Part shown: piece after piece, positions 43,768-55,775 of the stretch | Layout of the letters: each line of letters starts with the position of its first letter | Numbering within the stretch: the stretch's first letter is position 1 | From: Nipponacmea schrenckii | Lineage: Eukaryota; Mollusca; Gastropoda; Lottiidae | Direction of reading: 5' to 3' | NCBI GenBank assembly: GCA_030562195.1 | Contig: CM060200.1 | Location: 15,376,001-15,440,000 of the forward strand | Length of the DNA: 64,000 nucleotides | Program-made: the position numbers and the translations under genes | Notes under the pieces: model-generated | Seen by the model: the letters and a program-made list of their open reading frames with translations, nothing else | Told to the model about the DNA's origin: nothing | The model's database searches: none

Positions 43768-44673
43768 AAAACACTCTTGAGAGAACAATTCTTAATGGAT
43801 TTAGATGAAACTTGGCTTGAGTATTTGCTATTACCCTAATAGGATGAAGCCTATTGAAAACCAGTTTAATCGAAAAAAATTAATATCAGTTATTGCCCTT
43901 GTTCTTGAAAAAGCGTTCAATTTTAGCTTATAAACACTCTTGAGAGAACAATTACTTATGGATTTTGATGAAACTTGGCTTTAGTTTCTGCTATTACCAA
44001 AGGATGAAGTCTATTGAAAACCAGTTAAATTGAAAAAAATTGAATATCAGTTATTGCCTCTGTTTTCGAAAATGCGTAAACACTGTTTGTAAACACTCTC
44101 CAAAGAACAGTTATTGACCGATTTTGACAAAACTTGCTGAAATTGTTTAATATTACTAAAGGATGAACCCTTTTGAAATTCAAATATATCGAAAATATAT
44201 TTAACATGAATTATTGCCCTTGTTCTATAAAATGTGTTAGATTTTTTCCTGTAAACACTCTGCAAGTCACAATTCTTGAGCGATTTTGACATAACTTGGC
44301 ACAAGTATTTGTAATCACCTAATGATGAACCCTATTGAAAATTGAAAAATATTTAGTTTTAGTTATTGCCTTTGTTTTTAAAAACGTGTCAAAATCTTTA
44401 GCTTGTAAACCCTCTAGAAGGCACAATGATTTACAGATTTTGATAAAATTTGCTGAAATTGTTAATTATCACTCAAGAATGAACCCTATTGAAAATAAGA
44501 AATATCACATAATATTTTATTTCACTTGTTCTTTCAAATGATTTCGATTTTTAGCTGATAAACACTCTGCAAGTCACATTACTTGACTGATTTTAACGGA
44601 ACTGGGCATGAGTATGTGGAATCACCTAAGGATGAACCCGATTGAAAATCAGATAAATCAGTAATCAATCTGA
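43768..44673 (+). repeat. HINE core monomer array without ends
   Basis: About six H1-type monomers beginning ACACTCTTGAGAGAAC. No 5' palindrome. It ends where H14 starts. Confidence 0.7.
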
Positions 44674-47600
44674 TTTTATACGCCCACATGAAATGGGGGG
44701 CATATATTGTCGTCACCCATGTCCGTCCGTTCGTCCGTCTGTCCCTCTGTCTGTCCACAATTGCTCATAAACACTCTCTACAAGGTGCAATTCTTGACGG
44801 ATTTAGATGAAACTTCATATGAGTGTTTATGATCACCCAAGGATGAACCCTATTGAAAATCAGAGAAATCAGAAAAAATTAGTATGAGTTCTTGCCCTTG
44901 TTCTTGAATGGTTTGTAAACACTCTAAAATGTGCAATTCTTGACTGATTTTGATGAAACTTGGTGTGAGAGTATGTTATAATTCAAAGATAAACCCTGTT
45001 GAAAATCAGCGAAATCGAAAAACATTTAGTATGAGTTAGTGCCCTTGAAAATGCGTTCAATTTTAGCTTGTAAACACTCTTGAAAGAACAATTCTAAATG
45101 GATTTTGATGAAACTTAGCTTGAGTATTTGCTATCACCCAAGGATGAAGCCTATTGAAAACCAGTAAAATCGAAAAAACATAAATATCAGTTATTGCCCT
45201 TGTTTCTTAAAACGCATTCAATTTTTAGCTTGTAAACACTCTACAAAGCACAGTTATTGACCGATTTTTATACGCCCACATGAAATGGGGGGCGTATATT
45301 GTCGTCACCCACATCCGTCCGTCCGTCCGTCCGTCCGTCCGTCCGTCCGTCGGTCCGTCCGTCCGTCCGTCCGTCCACAATTGCTCGTAAACACTCTACA
45401 CGGTGTAATTCTTGACGGATTTAGATGAAACTTAATATGAGTGTTTATGATCACGCAAGGATGAACCCTATTGAAAATCAGCGAAATCGGAAAAAAATTA
45501 GTATGAGTTCGTGCCCTTGTTCTTGAATGGCTCGTAAACACTCTACAATGTGCAATTCTTGACCGATTTTGATGAAACTTGGTGTCAGAGTATGTTATAA
45601 CTCAAGGATAAACCCTATCGAAAATCAGCGAAATCGAAAAACATTTAGTATGAGTTATTGCCCTTGTTCTTGAAAACGCGTTCAATTTTAGCTTGTAAAC
45701 ATTCTTGAGAGAACAATTTTTAATGGATTTTAATGAAACTTGGCCTGAGTATTTGTTATCACCCAAGGATGAAGCTTATTGAAAACCAGTCAAATCGAAA
45801 AAAAATTAATATCAGTTATTGCCCTTGTTTTTGAAAACGCGTTCAATTTTTAGCTTGTAAACACTCTACAAAGCACAGTTATTGACCGATTTTGACGAAA
45901 CTTGCTGAAATTGTTTAATATCACCCAAGAATGAACCCTTTTGAAAATAGCACATATCGAAATATATTTAATAGGAATTATTGCCCTTGTTCTATAAAAT
46001 GTGTTGGATTTTTGCCTTGTAAACACTCTACAAGTCACAATTCTTGAGCGATTTTGACATAACTTGGCATGAGTATTTGTAATCACCTAAGGATGAACCC
46101 TATTGAAATTCAGTTAAATCGAAAAATATTTAGTATGATCAGTTATTGCCCTTGTGTTTGAAAACGCGTTCAATTTTAGCTTGTAAGCACTCTAGAAAGA
46201 ACAATTCTTAATGGATTTTGATAAAACTTGGCTTGAGTATTTGTTTTTACCCAAGGATGAACCTTATTGAAAATCAAATAAATCGAAATATATTTAGTGT
46301 CAGTTATTGCCCTTGTGTTTGAAAACCGGTTTAACTTTTTAATAAATACTCTAGAAGGTACAATTCATGACCAATGTTGACAAAACTCACTGAAATTGTT
46401 GGATATCGCAAGGGATGAGCCTAATTGAAAATTAAAATTATTAAAATATATCTAATATGAATTATTGCCCTTGTTCTTTTAAGCGCGTTCAATTTTTGTC
46501 TCGTAAACACTCTACATGGCACAATTCTTGATGGATTTCGATGAAACTTGGTGTGAGAGTGTGTTATAACTCAAGGATGAACCCTATTGAAAAGCGAAAT
46601 CGAAAATTTTTTTAGTATGAGTTACTGCCCTTGTTCTTGAAAACGCATTCAATTTTAGCTTGTAAACACTCTAGAAAGAACTATTTTTAATGGATTTTGA
46701 TTAACTTTGGCTTGAGTATTTGTTTTTACCCAAAGATGAACCCTATTATAAATCAAATAAATAGAAATATATTTAGTGTCAGTTATAGCCCTTGTTCTTG
46801 AAAACGCGTTCAATTTTAGCTTGAAAAGAACAATTTTTAATGGATTTTGATGTAACTTGGCTGGAGTATTTGTTGTCTCCCAAGGATGAACTCTATTGAA
46901 AAGCGAAAAATATTTAGTACAAGTTATTGCCCTTGTTTTTGAAAACGCGTTCAATTTAACTCGTAAACACTCTAGAAGAACAATTTTGAATGGATTTTGA
47001 TGAAGCTTGGCTTTAGTATTTGTTTTCTCACAAGGATAAACCCTATTGAAAATCAGATAAATCGAAAAATATTTAGTGTCAGTTATTGGGCCTGTTTTTA
47101 AAATCGCTTTCAACTTTTGGCTTGTGAACACTCTAAACATTCATTTTTGACAAAACTCGCTGAAATTGTTTAATATCAACCAAGAATGAGCCTTATTAAG
47201 AATTAATAATATATCAAAATATTATTAAGGGTGAACCCTATTGCAAATCATAAAAAAACCGAAAAATATTTAATGAGTTAAGTTAGGTACAATTCTTGAC
47301 AGTTTTTAATGAAACTAGAGACCCTAGAAAAAAATATATGGTGGAAGGTTGAATATTTCATTCCACTTTTGTAACCTTACTGAAAAGTTTTTATTTGAAA
47401 TAAATGCTGCCAGTGGGCGTATATTACCTTGCCTGGCAAGCTATCTTAACAAAACTTGCTGAAATAGTTTAATATCACCCAAGGACGAACCCTTTTGAAA
47501 ACAGAAAATATCCAAATAAATTAATATGAATTATTGCTTCTATAAAATGTGTTGGATTTTTGCCTTGTAAACACTCTACATTGCACAATTCTTGACTGAT

Positions 47601-48033
47601 TTTGATGAAATTTGGTGTGAGAGCAAGGATGAACCCTATTGAAAATCAGGGAAATCGAAAAATATTTTAGTATAAGTTACTGCTCTTGTTCTTGAAAATG
47701 CGTTCAATTTTAGCTTGTTTACACTGTAGAAAACAATTTTTAATGGATTTTGATGAAACTTGGCTTGAGTATTTGATTTCTCCCAAGGATGAACCCTATT
47801 GAAAATCAGATAAATCAAAAATATTTTGTTTCAGTGATTGCCCTTGTTTTTGAAAAACGCTTTCAATTAGGTACAATTCTTGACAGATTTTAATGAAACT
47901 AGACACCCTAGAAAAAAGTATATGGCGGAAGGTTGAATATTTCATTCCGCTAATTGTTACTGTACTGAAAAGTTTTTATTTAAAATCAATGCTGCCAGTT
48001 GGCGTATATTACCTTGCCTGGCAAGCTATCTTT
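44674..48033 (+). mobile_element. HINE element H14
   Basis: 5' TTTTATACGCCCACATG at 44674, CCGT repeats, H1-type monomers; 3' GCTGCCAGTTGGCGTATAT and the CTTGCC-T-GGCAAG hairpin ending at 48033. H15 is inserted inside, and monomer text resumes at 47448 exactly where it stopped at 45264. Confidence 0.75.
45265..47447 (+). mobile_element. HINE element H15, nested in H14
   Basis: 5' TTTTTATACGCCCACATG at 45265 with a long CCGT tract (45315-45376), about thirteen monomers, 3' GCTGCCAGTGGGCGTATAT, hairpin and CTATCTT ending 47447. The flanks GACCGATTT and AACAAAACTTGCTG are the two halves of one H14 monomer. Confidence 0.8.
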
Positions 48034-48211
48034 AAAATAATTTTGATTTCATAATTTTGACGTCAATGAAAATTCCACCAAATTGAAAAGTTTCGTTTGT
48101 AGTATGAAAATCTATGATCCTTATATTTAACAATACCCATTTTGGCGCATTTTTTTCCTTCTGGTATGTTGGTTGGCAGCGGTTGACAGTAGGCTTTTGA
48201 AACACATCCTA

Positions 48212-50112
48212 CAGTACAGCAACTTTATAACTTATCTTTATCTGCAGATGGTCGGCAGAACATTTGCCGACGAACTGGCGACCGTCTGCAGACGAACTGG
48301 CGACGTCATCTTTTGACGCCAAGAATCATAATTCTTTCATGAGCGAAATTAACAATGCGCTAGGCCTGCGCCACTACTACTAGGCTAAGCCTATTATTTT
48401 GAAATACATGTCATCAGAATTTTTATTATGTACACATGCATGGAAAAAAACCTTAGTTTTGAGTTGATATGCAGAATGTGCCCAATAAAGGCTTCATCAA
48501 TCTATTTTTTTCGTCAAAAGATTAAACAACGATAGCCGGCCTATGAGACTGAGAGTGACAAGAGGAGAACAAATGGGTGGAGCCTATACTTCAACCCTCC
48601 ACGGAATGCGTGTTGGGGCACTTGGGGTGTAAGCTTGGTCTACAGTAATTTTTTGAAACAATAAAATACTTTATTTTGGTGATCAATAAGGTCTGAGGGT
48701 GCATTACTTTGTTCCCGGTAATCAGGCCGTTTATGGTTACAAAAAAGGCTACTGTTGTAAGATGTACCTGTAGAAAACCTCAAATAGACCTAGTAGGCCC
48801 AGTCTTGATTGTGTCCAACCAACGAACGTAGAAATGTAAAGCCTATAACAGATTATTTAACCATAGAAACTAGGATATCAAGCAGATTCTCAATTCGATG
48901 AAAAGAAAGTGTATCAACCCTTTTACCATGGCTTTTCGGGACTAGGCCTACGACCTCGGACTTATCACGGGGGATATATTTAAAATCACGACGCCCAACC
49001 CAGCCTAAATCTACAGCGGTCAATATAGCAATGATGCTTAACCAGTTCCGACTGCGCTCATTGACGGATTATTAATATTTATTCTTCTTTTTTTTTCTCT
49101 ATTATAATATTAATAGGTAGACATTCATCATTTTGCTGGCACCGCCTATTATTATAAATAACTCTATGAGACCCACCTACTTCGGTATATTTCATTCTCA
49201 TGCATATGAATGAGTATAAATTATAACCAATAAACGCTTTGTTCTATTTTCATCATCCAATGGTAAAACAACAATGTCGGGATTGACGTTTTGAGAAACC
49301 ACGCCTACTTCTTCGTAACTGCGTGCCAAGATACATTTGGGCTTAGTTTCGTTTGAAAGCGTCAATCCAAGCACTACTTTTAAGTTCTTTGGGCACCATA
49401 TTGAAAGGATTATCACTACTAACGTTGTAATGAATCCAGTCTCAGGTTCTGATATCGGAATTTGTTCAGGTGTAATAGTAACTACTAATACTAGGATTTC
49501 ACGGGCAACCGGTTAGAATTTCACCATCGGTTATCCGGAAACGCTTTTTATGAGTTGACCTACGGTAAAATATCAGAACGAATAGCAAGCTCAGTTTGAC
49601 AATATTTCTCTTTGTATATTTTTTTCACAATTGAAACAATCTCAATAATTAATGCTAAGGTCGATTTGAATGACATTGTGAGTAAAGCAATGTTCCTTGT
49701 TAATCAGGCTGACCAGGGAAATGTCTTTCGTAGACTAGTTACCGATCATTAGAATGCAATTGTGAAAAATATGAAAAGTAATATTTAAAGTTTCTGAACC
49801 ATTGTTGGTAGAAAAAAAAGAAAGTTGCGTTGTAGACCTACAATACATGTAGCTATATTTAGAAACTAGTCTGTTGTCAAGCAAAGTCTTGACGTCATGA
49901 TGTACACAAAGATTATAGAAATTTTGACGACGGTCGTCAAATATTCGGCGACGAACTGGCGACCGTCTGCAGACCGTCGCCGACGAACTGCCGACCGTCT
50001 GCCGACCGTCTGCAGACCGTCTCCGACGAACTGCCGACCGTCTGAGCTTATTTTGCCGACGAAGTGCAGACCGTCGCCGGCGACGAAGATAAGTTATAAA
50101 GTTGCTGTACTG
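48212..50112. mobile_element. TA-flanked 1.9-kb transposon with perfect 27-bp inverted repeats
   Basis: CAGTACAGCAACTTTATAAC... at 48212-48238 and its exact complement at 50086-50112, flanked by TA on both sides (48210, 50113). Inside each end lie GC-rich arrays of GACGAACTGGCGACCGTCTG (48255-48305 and 49940-50080, much longer on the right). The interior has no transposase. TA duplication and a CAGT start fit Tc1/mariner/pogo-type elements. Confidence 0.75.
49198..49416 (-). CDS. Hypothetical open frame inside the TA-flanked element
   Basis: 72 codons with protein-like composition (LTLSNETKPKCILARSYEE, then VNPDIVVLPLDDENRTK). No family recognised and no upstream start signal. It may be a captured exon fragment or chance. 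Confidence 0.2.
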   Translation of the reverse strand: MIILSIWCPKNLKVVLGLTLSNETKPKCILARSYEEVGVVSQNVNPDIVVLPLDDENRTKRLLVIIYTHSYA

Positions 50113-50117
50113 TATCT

Positions 50118-50790
50118 AGAAAGACTCCGCCAAGTCTGTCTATCTGTCACAATAGTGGACATGATAGAGAGCTAGTTTCTTGATGGATTTTTACGAAACT
50201 TGGTGTGAGCCTTTGTTATCACCCAAGGATGAAACATATTAAAAATCGAACCAATCGAAAAATATTTTCTTTGAGTTATTACCCTTCTTTGAGGACACGA
50301 TAGAGAGCTGTATTCTTGATAGATTTTCACGAAACTTGGTGTGAGTGTTTTTTATAACCCAAGGATAAGCCCTATTGAAAATCGAAAATATTTTATGAGT
50401 TATTGCCCTTGTTCTTAAAAAATGTGTCTGTCTTTGTTCTTGCATTCTTTGTGGACACGCTAAAGAACTGGTTTCTGGATGGATTTTGATGAAATTTAGT
50501 GTGAGTGTTTGTAATCACTCAAGGATAACCCCTTTTAAAAATCAAACTAATCGAAATTTATTTACTATGAGTTATTGCCCTTGTTCTTGAATTCTATGTG
50601 GCTTTAATGGTTTTTGAAGAAACTTGGTGTGAGTCTTTGTAATTACCCAAGTTGAAGGATAAACCCTATTAAGAATCAGACCAATCGAAAAGTATTTTCT
50701 ATGAGTTATTGCCCTTGTTCTTGAATTCATTGTGGACATGATAGAGAGATGGTTTCTTAATTGATTTTGATGCAATTACACACACAAAGA
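50118..50790 (+). repeat. HINE core array of the second subfamily, no ends
   Basis: Monomers with GACATGATAGAGAGCTGG/ATGG and TGAGTTATTGCCCTTGTTCTTG, preceded by a short CTGT tract (50134). Directly abuts the TA-flanked element on the left. Confidence 0.65.
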
Positions 50791-50999
50791 AGATCTATCT
50801 AAAAAATCAGTTTTAAAATTTTAAAAACAATTATAGGTATGTTTAAAATTGTAAAAATGACCAGTGAAAAGTTTTAAATGAAACATAAGGGATTTATATA
50901 CTTCTGAAACTCCTCATTCTAATTAGGTTAGGGAAACCATGCATGCAAATAATAGCATTATTTGTATTGTCAATGCTGTTAATTCCCCGGATGCGATGA
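50791..50999. other. Short stretch without recognisable features
   Basis: AT-rich; nothing recognised. Confidence 0.3.
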
Positions 51000-51885
51000 A
51001 CTGCTTCAGTGCCATTAGGCGTACAGCTCAAGTTACTTTTTTAGCTGACTTTTTTTTCAATTCAATTTTTGCACCTGAAAATTTACAGGTAGATAGACAT
51101 TTTTACTGCGACCAAAAATTATCTTTCAAATCACTTCCAGTTTCAGCGTTATTTGCTTGTAAACTTTAAAAATCAACTTCCAGAATTCTTAAGATATTTC
51201 AAAAATTCTTTTTGCAATATATTAGAAATAGTCAGACCGGATGCAACAGATAAGCCACCATATTGAATTGTCTTATTTGGGGTTAATCTCTTCTTTATAA
51301 TGATATATAAAACCACATATTTCCACCAAAAATGTGCATTTTAATCTTTGAAAATTTGTATTTTTCTTCTCTATTTACTGTGCGATATTTTCTTTAAATC
51401 GAAACAGGGCCTCTGGAGATGCTCCAATTTGTGTAATTTTGATGTCTATAGAATGTGATATAGATTGCTGAATTATATCTGAAAACTGAATTATGAATTT
51501 CGATTTTGATTTTATCTTATTAAGTAATACATAAAAACTTTGAATCATCGTACATTGTAATCTTGACCTTAGGTGACCTTGTTAGCTACACAAATTTGAT
51601 ATCTCTGGATAAGACCTATCCATAGATATATTATTTTTTGCTGTACGATATATTCTTTCTGTTTTATCGCTAGTTGAAAATTGCGAATTTCATCGTTAAA
51701 AAGTGTTTGTTGAATTTGCGTTTGACGATCTACATAACACGAGTTTCAGCTTATTGAAATTATGCTTTGAGATTAAACGATAAACGTTACTGTTCTACCG
51801 ATACTTTGTTTTAAAGCCTATATCAAAACTTCTATGCACTGCGTCAGAACCTCACAAAGGAGGATCTAGTTATTTTTTTTATTTT
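51000..51885 (-). repeat. Dispersed AGGTCA-repeat element, copy 3 (one half lost)
   Basis: Aligns to 52700-53998: AGATAGACATTTTTACTGCGACC, TTAAGATATTTC-AAAATTCTTTTTGC, the single half-site block CTTGACCTTAGGTGACCTTG at about 51562, ending CGTCAGAACCTC...GGATCTAGTTATT at 51840-51880. The other AGGTCA half is missing. Confidence 0.65.
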
Positions 51886-52690
51886 GAGTTTTTTGTAATT
51901 TGCCACATAAGCAAAGTCTCACTCTGTGCAACATGTGGCTCCAGTTTTTTCTTTCTGCATCATAATGTGCAAAAACACCAATAGCTGCAGTAAATTGTAC
52001 ATTGCAACAATTCATCATCTGTGGCTTATAAGCTGTTGAATATAAGTTTAAACAATTTCGCAAAACCTATATTTGCATATTTGCAAATGTGTAAATAGTT
52101 GACAATTTTCTCTAGATGCATTTATGGATCAATTTTCTTCTGAATTGCCTGTTTGGATACCTTACATAATTTTCCGAAATAATAGCAGTTAAAAATTTTT
52201 CGAAATTTAAAAATTTGTAGCACACTAATTCAACCAAATTTTGAAATTTTTTGCATCACTTCCAGGATAAACAGGAAGTCAAAAAGGGAACTTTATAATA
52301 CTATGTCCATTTTATAAACAAATTGTACGTTGAAAATCTGTCCATTTAATACACATGTACTTGTGTATTTTTAAACAAATTGTATATTGAAGTAAGTATT
52401 GTGTAATTTCATTTTTTTAAATTCTTTTAATGTATTGCACCATGGACTGAATGTGAGACAGAATTTCACATTTGACTATTCTCTTAGAAGGCACCGTGCC
52501 ACAAACTACCTGTTGCTGTCTGCTATTCCAACTGACTGACTTGTATTTGGTAAATGTAAAATGGCGTCATTCAGATCATTCGGAAACGAGCTGTGGGCAA
52601 TGGTGTTTTTTTGGTTTTTGCTGTTTATTACCTCTATTTTTCAACTGATTTTGACAGACCTTATTTTGTTAGCTTCATTTAACAACATAA
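51886..52690. other. Intronic sequence without recognisable gene
   Basis: AT-rich, no domain or repeat recognised. The 51866-52063 open frame has no support. Confidence 0.3.
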
Positions 52691-53998
52691 CTGCAGTTTC
52701 ATTACTTTTGTAGCTGACGTTTTCTATTTTAATTTTTGCATTTTTTTCAACTTATACAATTTTAATTCAATCCACCCGAAAACTTACAGATAGATAGACA
52801 CTAATAATGCGATCAAAAATTATTTTCAAATTTACAACATCACTTTGATTTCGAAGTTATTCGCTTGTAAATTTTTAAAATCCACTTCCGGAATCCTTAA
52901 GATATTTCGAAAATTCTTTTTGCGACATGCTAGAAATAGTTATACGCAAAAACGAAGATGCAAAAATTGGACCGTATAAGATAAGATAAGCCGTCATATT
53001 GAAATGTCAAACTTTTGTATACTGTAATTCAAAATGGGGCCTCATTTTTGTTGTGTTTTTGTATATCTAATGACTAGAGTAGATTGCGCAATCATATTTG
53101 GGATTTTTTAATTTTGATTATCTTTTATTTCCATTTTAATTTTTTTGGTAATGGCCATAACTTTCAAGGCCCATATTTCGTGACCTTGAACTTTGGTGAC
53201 CTTGTGACCTGAACACGATTTATTGCCCTTGATGATTTCTATCCAATTATATATTCATTTTTGTTGTCCGATGATTACTTCCGGTTTAATAGTCGATTAA
53301 AATTTGTGATTTTTTTTCTTTAAAGAGTTCTGTCATGTAACTAATTTATAAAAAAAACAAAAATTCATATTAAATCTTATTACGGTTTATCTGCTCTTTG
53401 TAATGATATATAAAACCAACAAAAATTTGCTTTTTAATATTTGAAAATTTTGTATTTTTTCCCTAGTAACTGTGTGTTATTTTCTTTAAATCGAAATGGG
53501 GCATCTGGAGATGAGCCAATTTGTGTAATTTTGATGTCTATAGAATGAAATATCGATTGTTGAATTATATTTTGAAACAGATTTTTGGATTTGTGCTTTT
53601 GATTATCATATTTTATCCGATAGTAATATAGACCATATAAAAAATGCAAATGGTCGTATATTGTAACCTTGACCTTTGGTGACCTTGTGAGCTGCACAAA
53701 TGTGATAGCTCTTGATAAGATCTATCCATTGATATATTATACTTTTTTGCACGATGTATACTTTCCGTTTAATCACCATTTGTAAATTGCGAATTTCATC
53801 GTTAAAAGATGTTTGTTGAATTCTGAAGTTTGAGCAATCTACATGACACGAGTTTGAAAAAAACCACTTATACTCTGTAAAATAATGTTACTGTTCTACC
53901 AATACTTTGTGGGCCAGTTTTAAAGCGTATATCAAAATTTCTACGTATTGCGTCAGAACCTCAGGAGGCCTGGGGATCTAGTTATTATTATTATTAAC
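52691..53998 (-). repeat. Dispersed AGGTCA-repeat element, copy 4 (most complete)
   Basis: Contains both halves: the block GTGACCTTGAACTTTGGTG at about 53182 and AACCTTGACCTTTGGTGACC at about 53670, with ACTTCCGG at 52884 and 53277. Ends AGGAGGCCTGGGGATCTAG next to a TTA run. Orientation is opposite to copy 2. Confidence 0.7.
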
Positions 53999-54244
53999 TT
54001 CTGGTTCAACCCTTTCAGTTCAATTGATAAATTTATGGCGATCGGTAGCCATCGTACATCTACAGCTGATTAATAAAAAATCCTAATCGGAAGTGATACG
54101 TTTGGCGCCATTTTGATTTCTCTTAAATTCGTCAAAAGTTATCCTAACATAATGGTTTATCTGATTTGACTGATTTTGATGTCAAATGAAAGCACATTAA
54201 GATTCGAACTAAAATTAGGTAGCCAATTTTTTAGTTGCGATTTT
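53999..54244. other. Unassigned stretch
   Basis: Contains TCGGAAGTGATACG (54082) and ATTTGACTGATTTTGATGTC, related to text around 11600-11700. No gene. Confidence 0.3.
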
Positions 54245-54873
54245 GCTTTTGTATATTGTAATCACTCTGTTGGTCTGTCCGTCGGTCTGTTCGTTCACAT
54301 TTACCTCGTGCTCACTCTACAGGCTACAATTCTTCAAGGATTCTTTTTAATTTTATTTTGTTGGTCAGTGTTGTTATGAAGATGTTCCCTATTGATTTTT
54401 CCCTATATGATCGGATAATTTTTCACTGAAATATCGTGTCAGACTTAGCCTTTTTCACTTCATTAGCTACAGGGTGCAACTCGTGCTCATTCTACACTCT
54501 ACAATTCTCTATGGATTCTTATTTTGTTGGTCAGTGTCATTATGAAGATAATCCCTATTGATTTTCGTGATGATCGGATAATTTTTCACCGAAATATCTC
54601 AACTGACTTACCGTTTTTCACTTCATTAGCTTTAGGGTGCAACTCGTGCTTCTTTGTGGATTCTTTTTATTTTTATTTTGTGGTCAGTTTCATTATGAAG
54701 ATGATCCCTATTGATTTTTGTGATGATTGAATAATTTTTCACCCAAATATCGTGTCTTAGCTTGTGAGTTTTTGCCTTTGACTTCAATATTCATTTTGTG
54801 AGTTATTGCTCAATTTATTTTTCAAATTCAATGCTACCAGTCGGCGTATGTTACGTTGCCTGGCAAGCTATCT
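54245..54873 (+). mobile_element. HINE element H17 (fourth subfamily), 5'-truncated
   Basis: Begins near a degenerate microsatellite (GTCCGTCGGTCTGTTCG). Core monomers GTGCTCACTCTACAGGCTAC match H12. 3' GCTACCAGTCGGCGTATG and TTGCC-T-GGCAAGCTATCTT, ending 54873. It supplies the 3' end missing from H12. Confidence 0.7.
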
Positions 54874-55346
54874 TTGCAATTTCCAGCTGAAGTAAATATT
54901 TGAAATATTATATCTCTTGAACTTGATCTTTGGTAACCTTGACCATTAGTAGGTCAATGTCCTTGGCTTTCATTTGATACTTTGACATTTGTCCTTTTTT
55001 CATTAGATTGGATAAACTGTTATGGATAAAAATTCATTTTTAACATTGATCTTACAAAAAGCACCCAGGCAATATTATGGTAAAACTCACTTCTTTAATA
55101 ACAAAGTACAAGATTTTGAACACAATTTACAGATAAAATGATGACGACATGTGTAAATTGTGTTGAAAGTAATATGCTTTCTTATTAGTGAATTATTGCT
55201 ATAATATTGCCTTGTCATATCTGCTCTTCTAAATGTCTTAGAACTGATCTTTTTGTATTAGTGATAGTCTATTTATGCTTGATCTGTATTGGTTTATAAA
55301 CTTTATTTTTTTATGTTCAATTTATATATTTATTTATTTATTTCAG
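54874..55346. other. Intron end before third EIF2B3 exon
   Basis: Includes GACCTTTGGTAACC and GTAGGTCAATG half-site-like text near 54925-54960. A polypyrimidine tract TTTATTTATTTCAG ends at 55346. Confidence 0.4.
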
Positions 55347-55436
55347 ACATCCATTAATTAACATTCGTTCAAAATTAACGGATTGCCATTTATACCTCTT
55401 CAAAAAATGGGTTATAGATTTTTTAGCTCAAAATCT
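55347..55436 (+). CDS. EIF2B3: EIF2B3 (eIF2B gamma) internal exon
   Basis: A 90-bp exon between TTTATTTCAG and GTAAGT. It completes the Arg codon begun at 43138-43139 and encodes HPLINIRSKLTDCHLYLF then KKWVIDFLAQNL. The human protein has [26 protein letters not shown] in the corresponding place, so the exon order and phase are right. It leaves in phase 2. The following exon was not found before the window end. Confidence 0.92.
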
Positions 55437-55775
55437 GTAAGTCTCATATAATTATTCTTATGGTGTCAGGAAATTTGACAGCATTTATTTGCAAAATCCA
55501 AACTGTGTTTTTTGCAAAATTCTGCTGATATGTAATGGGTTTTGCAATAGTGATTTCATAAAATGCTGACTTCAAATTGCAAGGGTGCAAATTAATGCTA
55601 TCAGGTCCCTATACTGATAAAAGTTTATTTTACTTTACAAGTTACAAATCAAGAGAGACCAACTTAAATGGCTGAATTGCCATCATAACTTAAAGAAATA
55701 TGAATAGAAATGGAAACTTGTTGCACATGCAAATTTCTTAATCTCCTCTTGATTCGGCTACAATAGGCTTTTTAT
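55437..55775. other. Intronic sequence, no feature recognised
   Basis: No repeat or gene. Confidence 0.3.

Noticed and set aside
46655..47140. Long open frames across HINE arrays, for example the 161-codon minus-strand frame
   Set aside because: They are the satellite monomer read through repeatedly (recurring PLKIVL and TRAITDTKYFSIY text), with no domain and no start context. The same translation appears in every HINE.
51866..52063. 65-codon minus-strand frame with several Cys
   Set aside because: AT-rich context, no domain, overlaps the end of a dispersed repeat.
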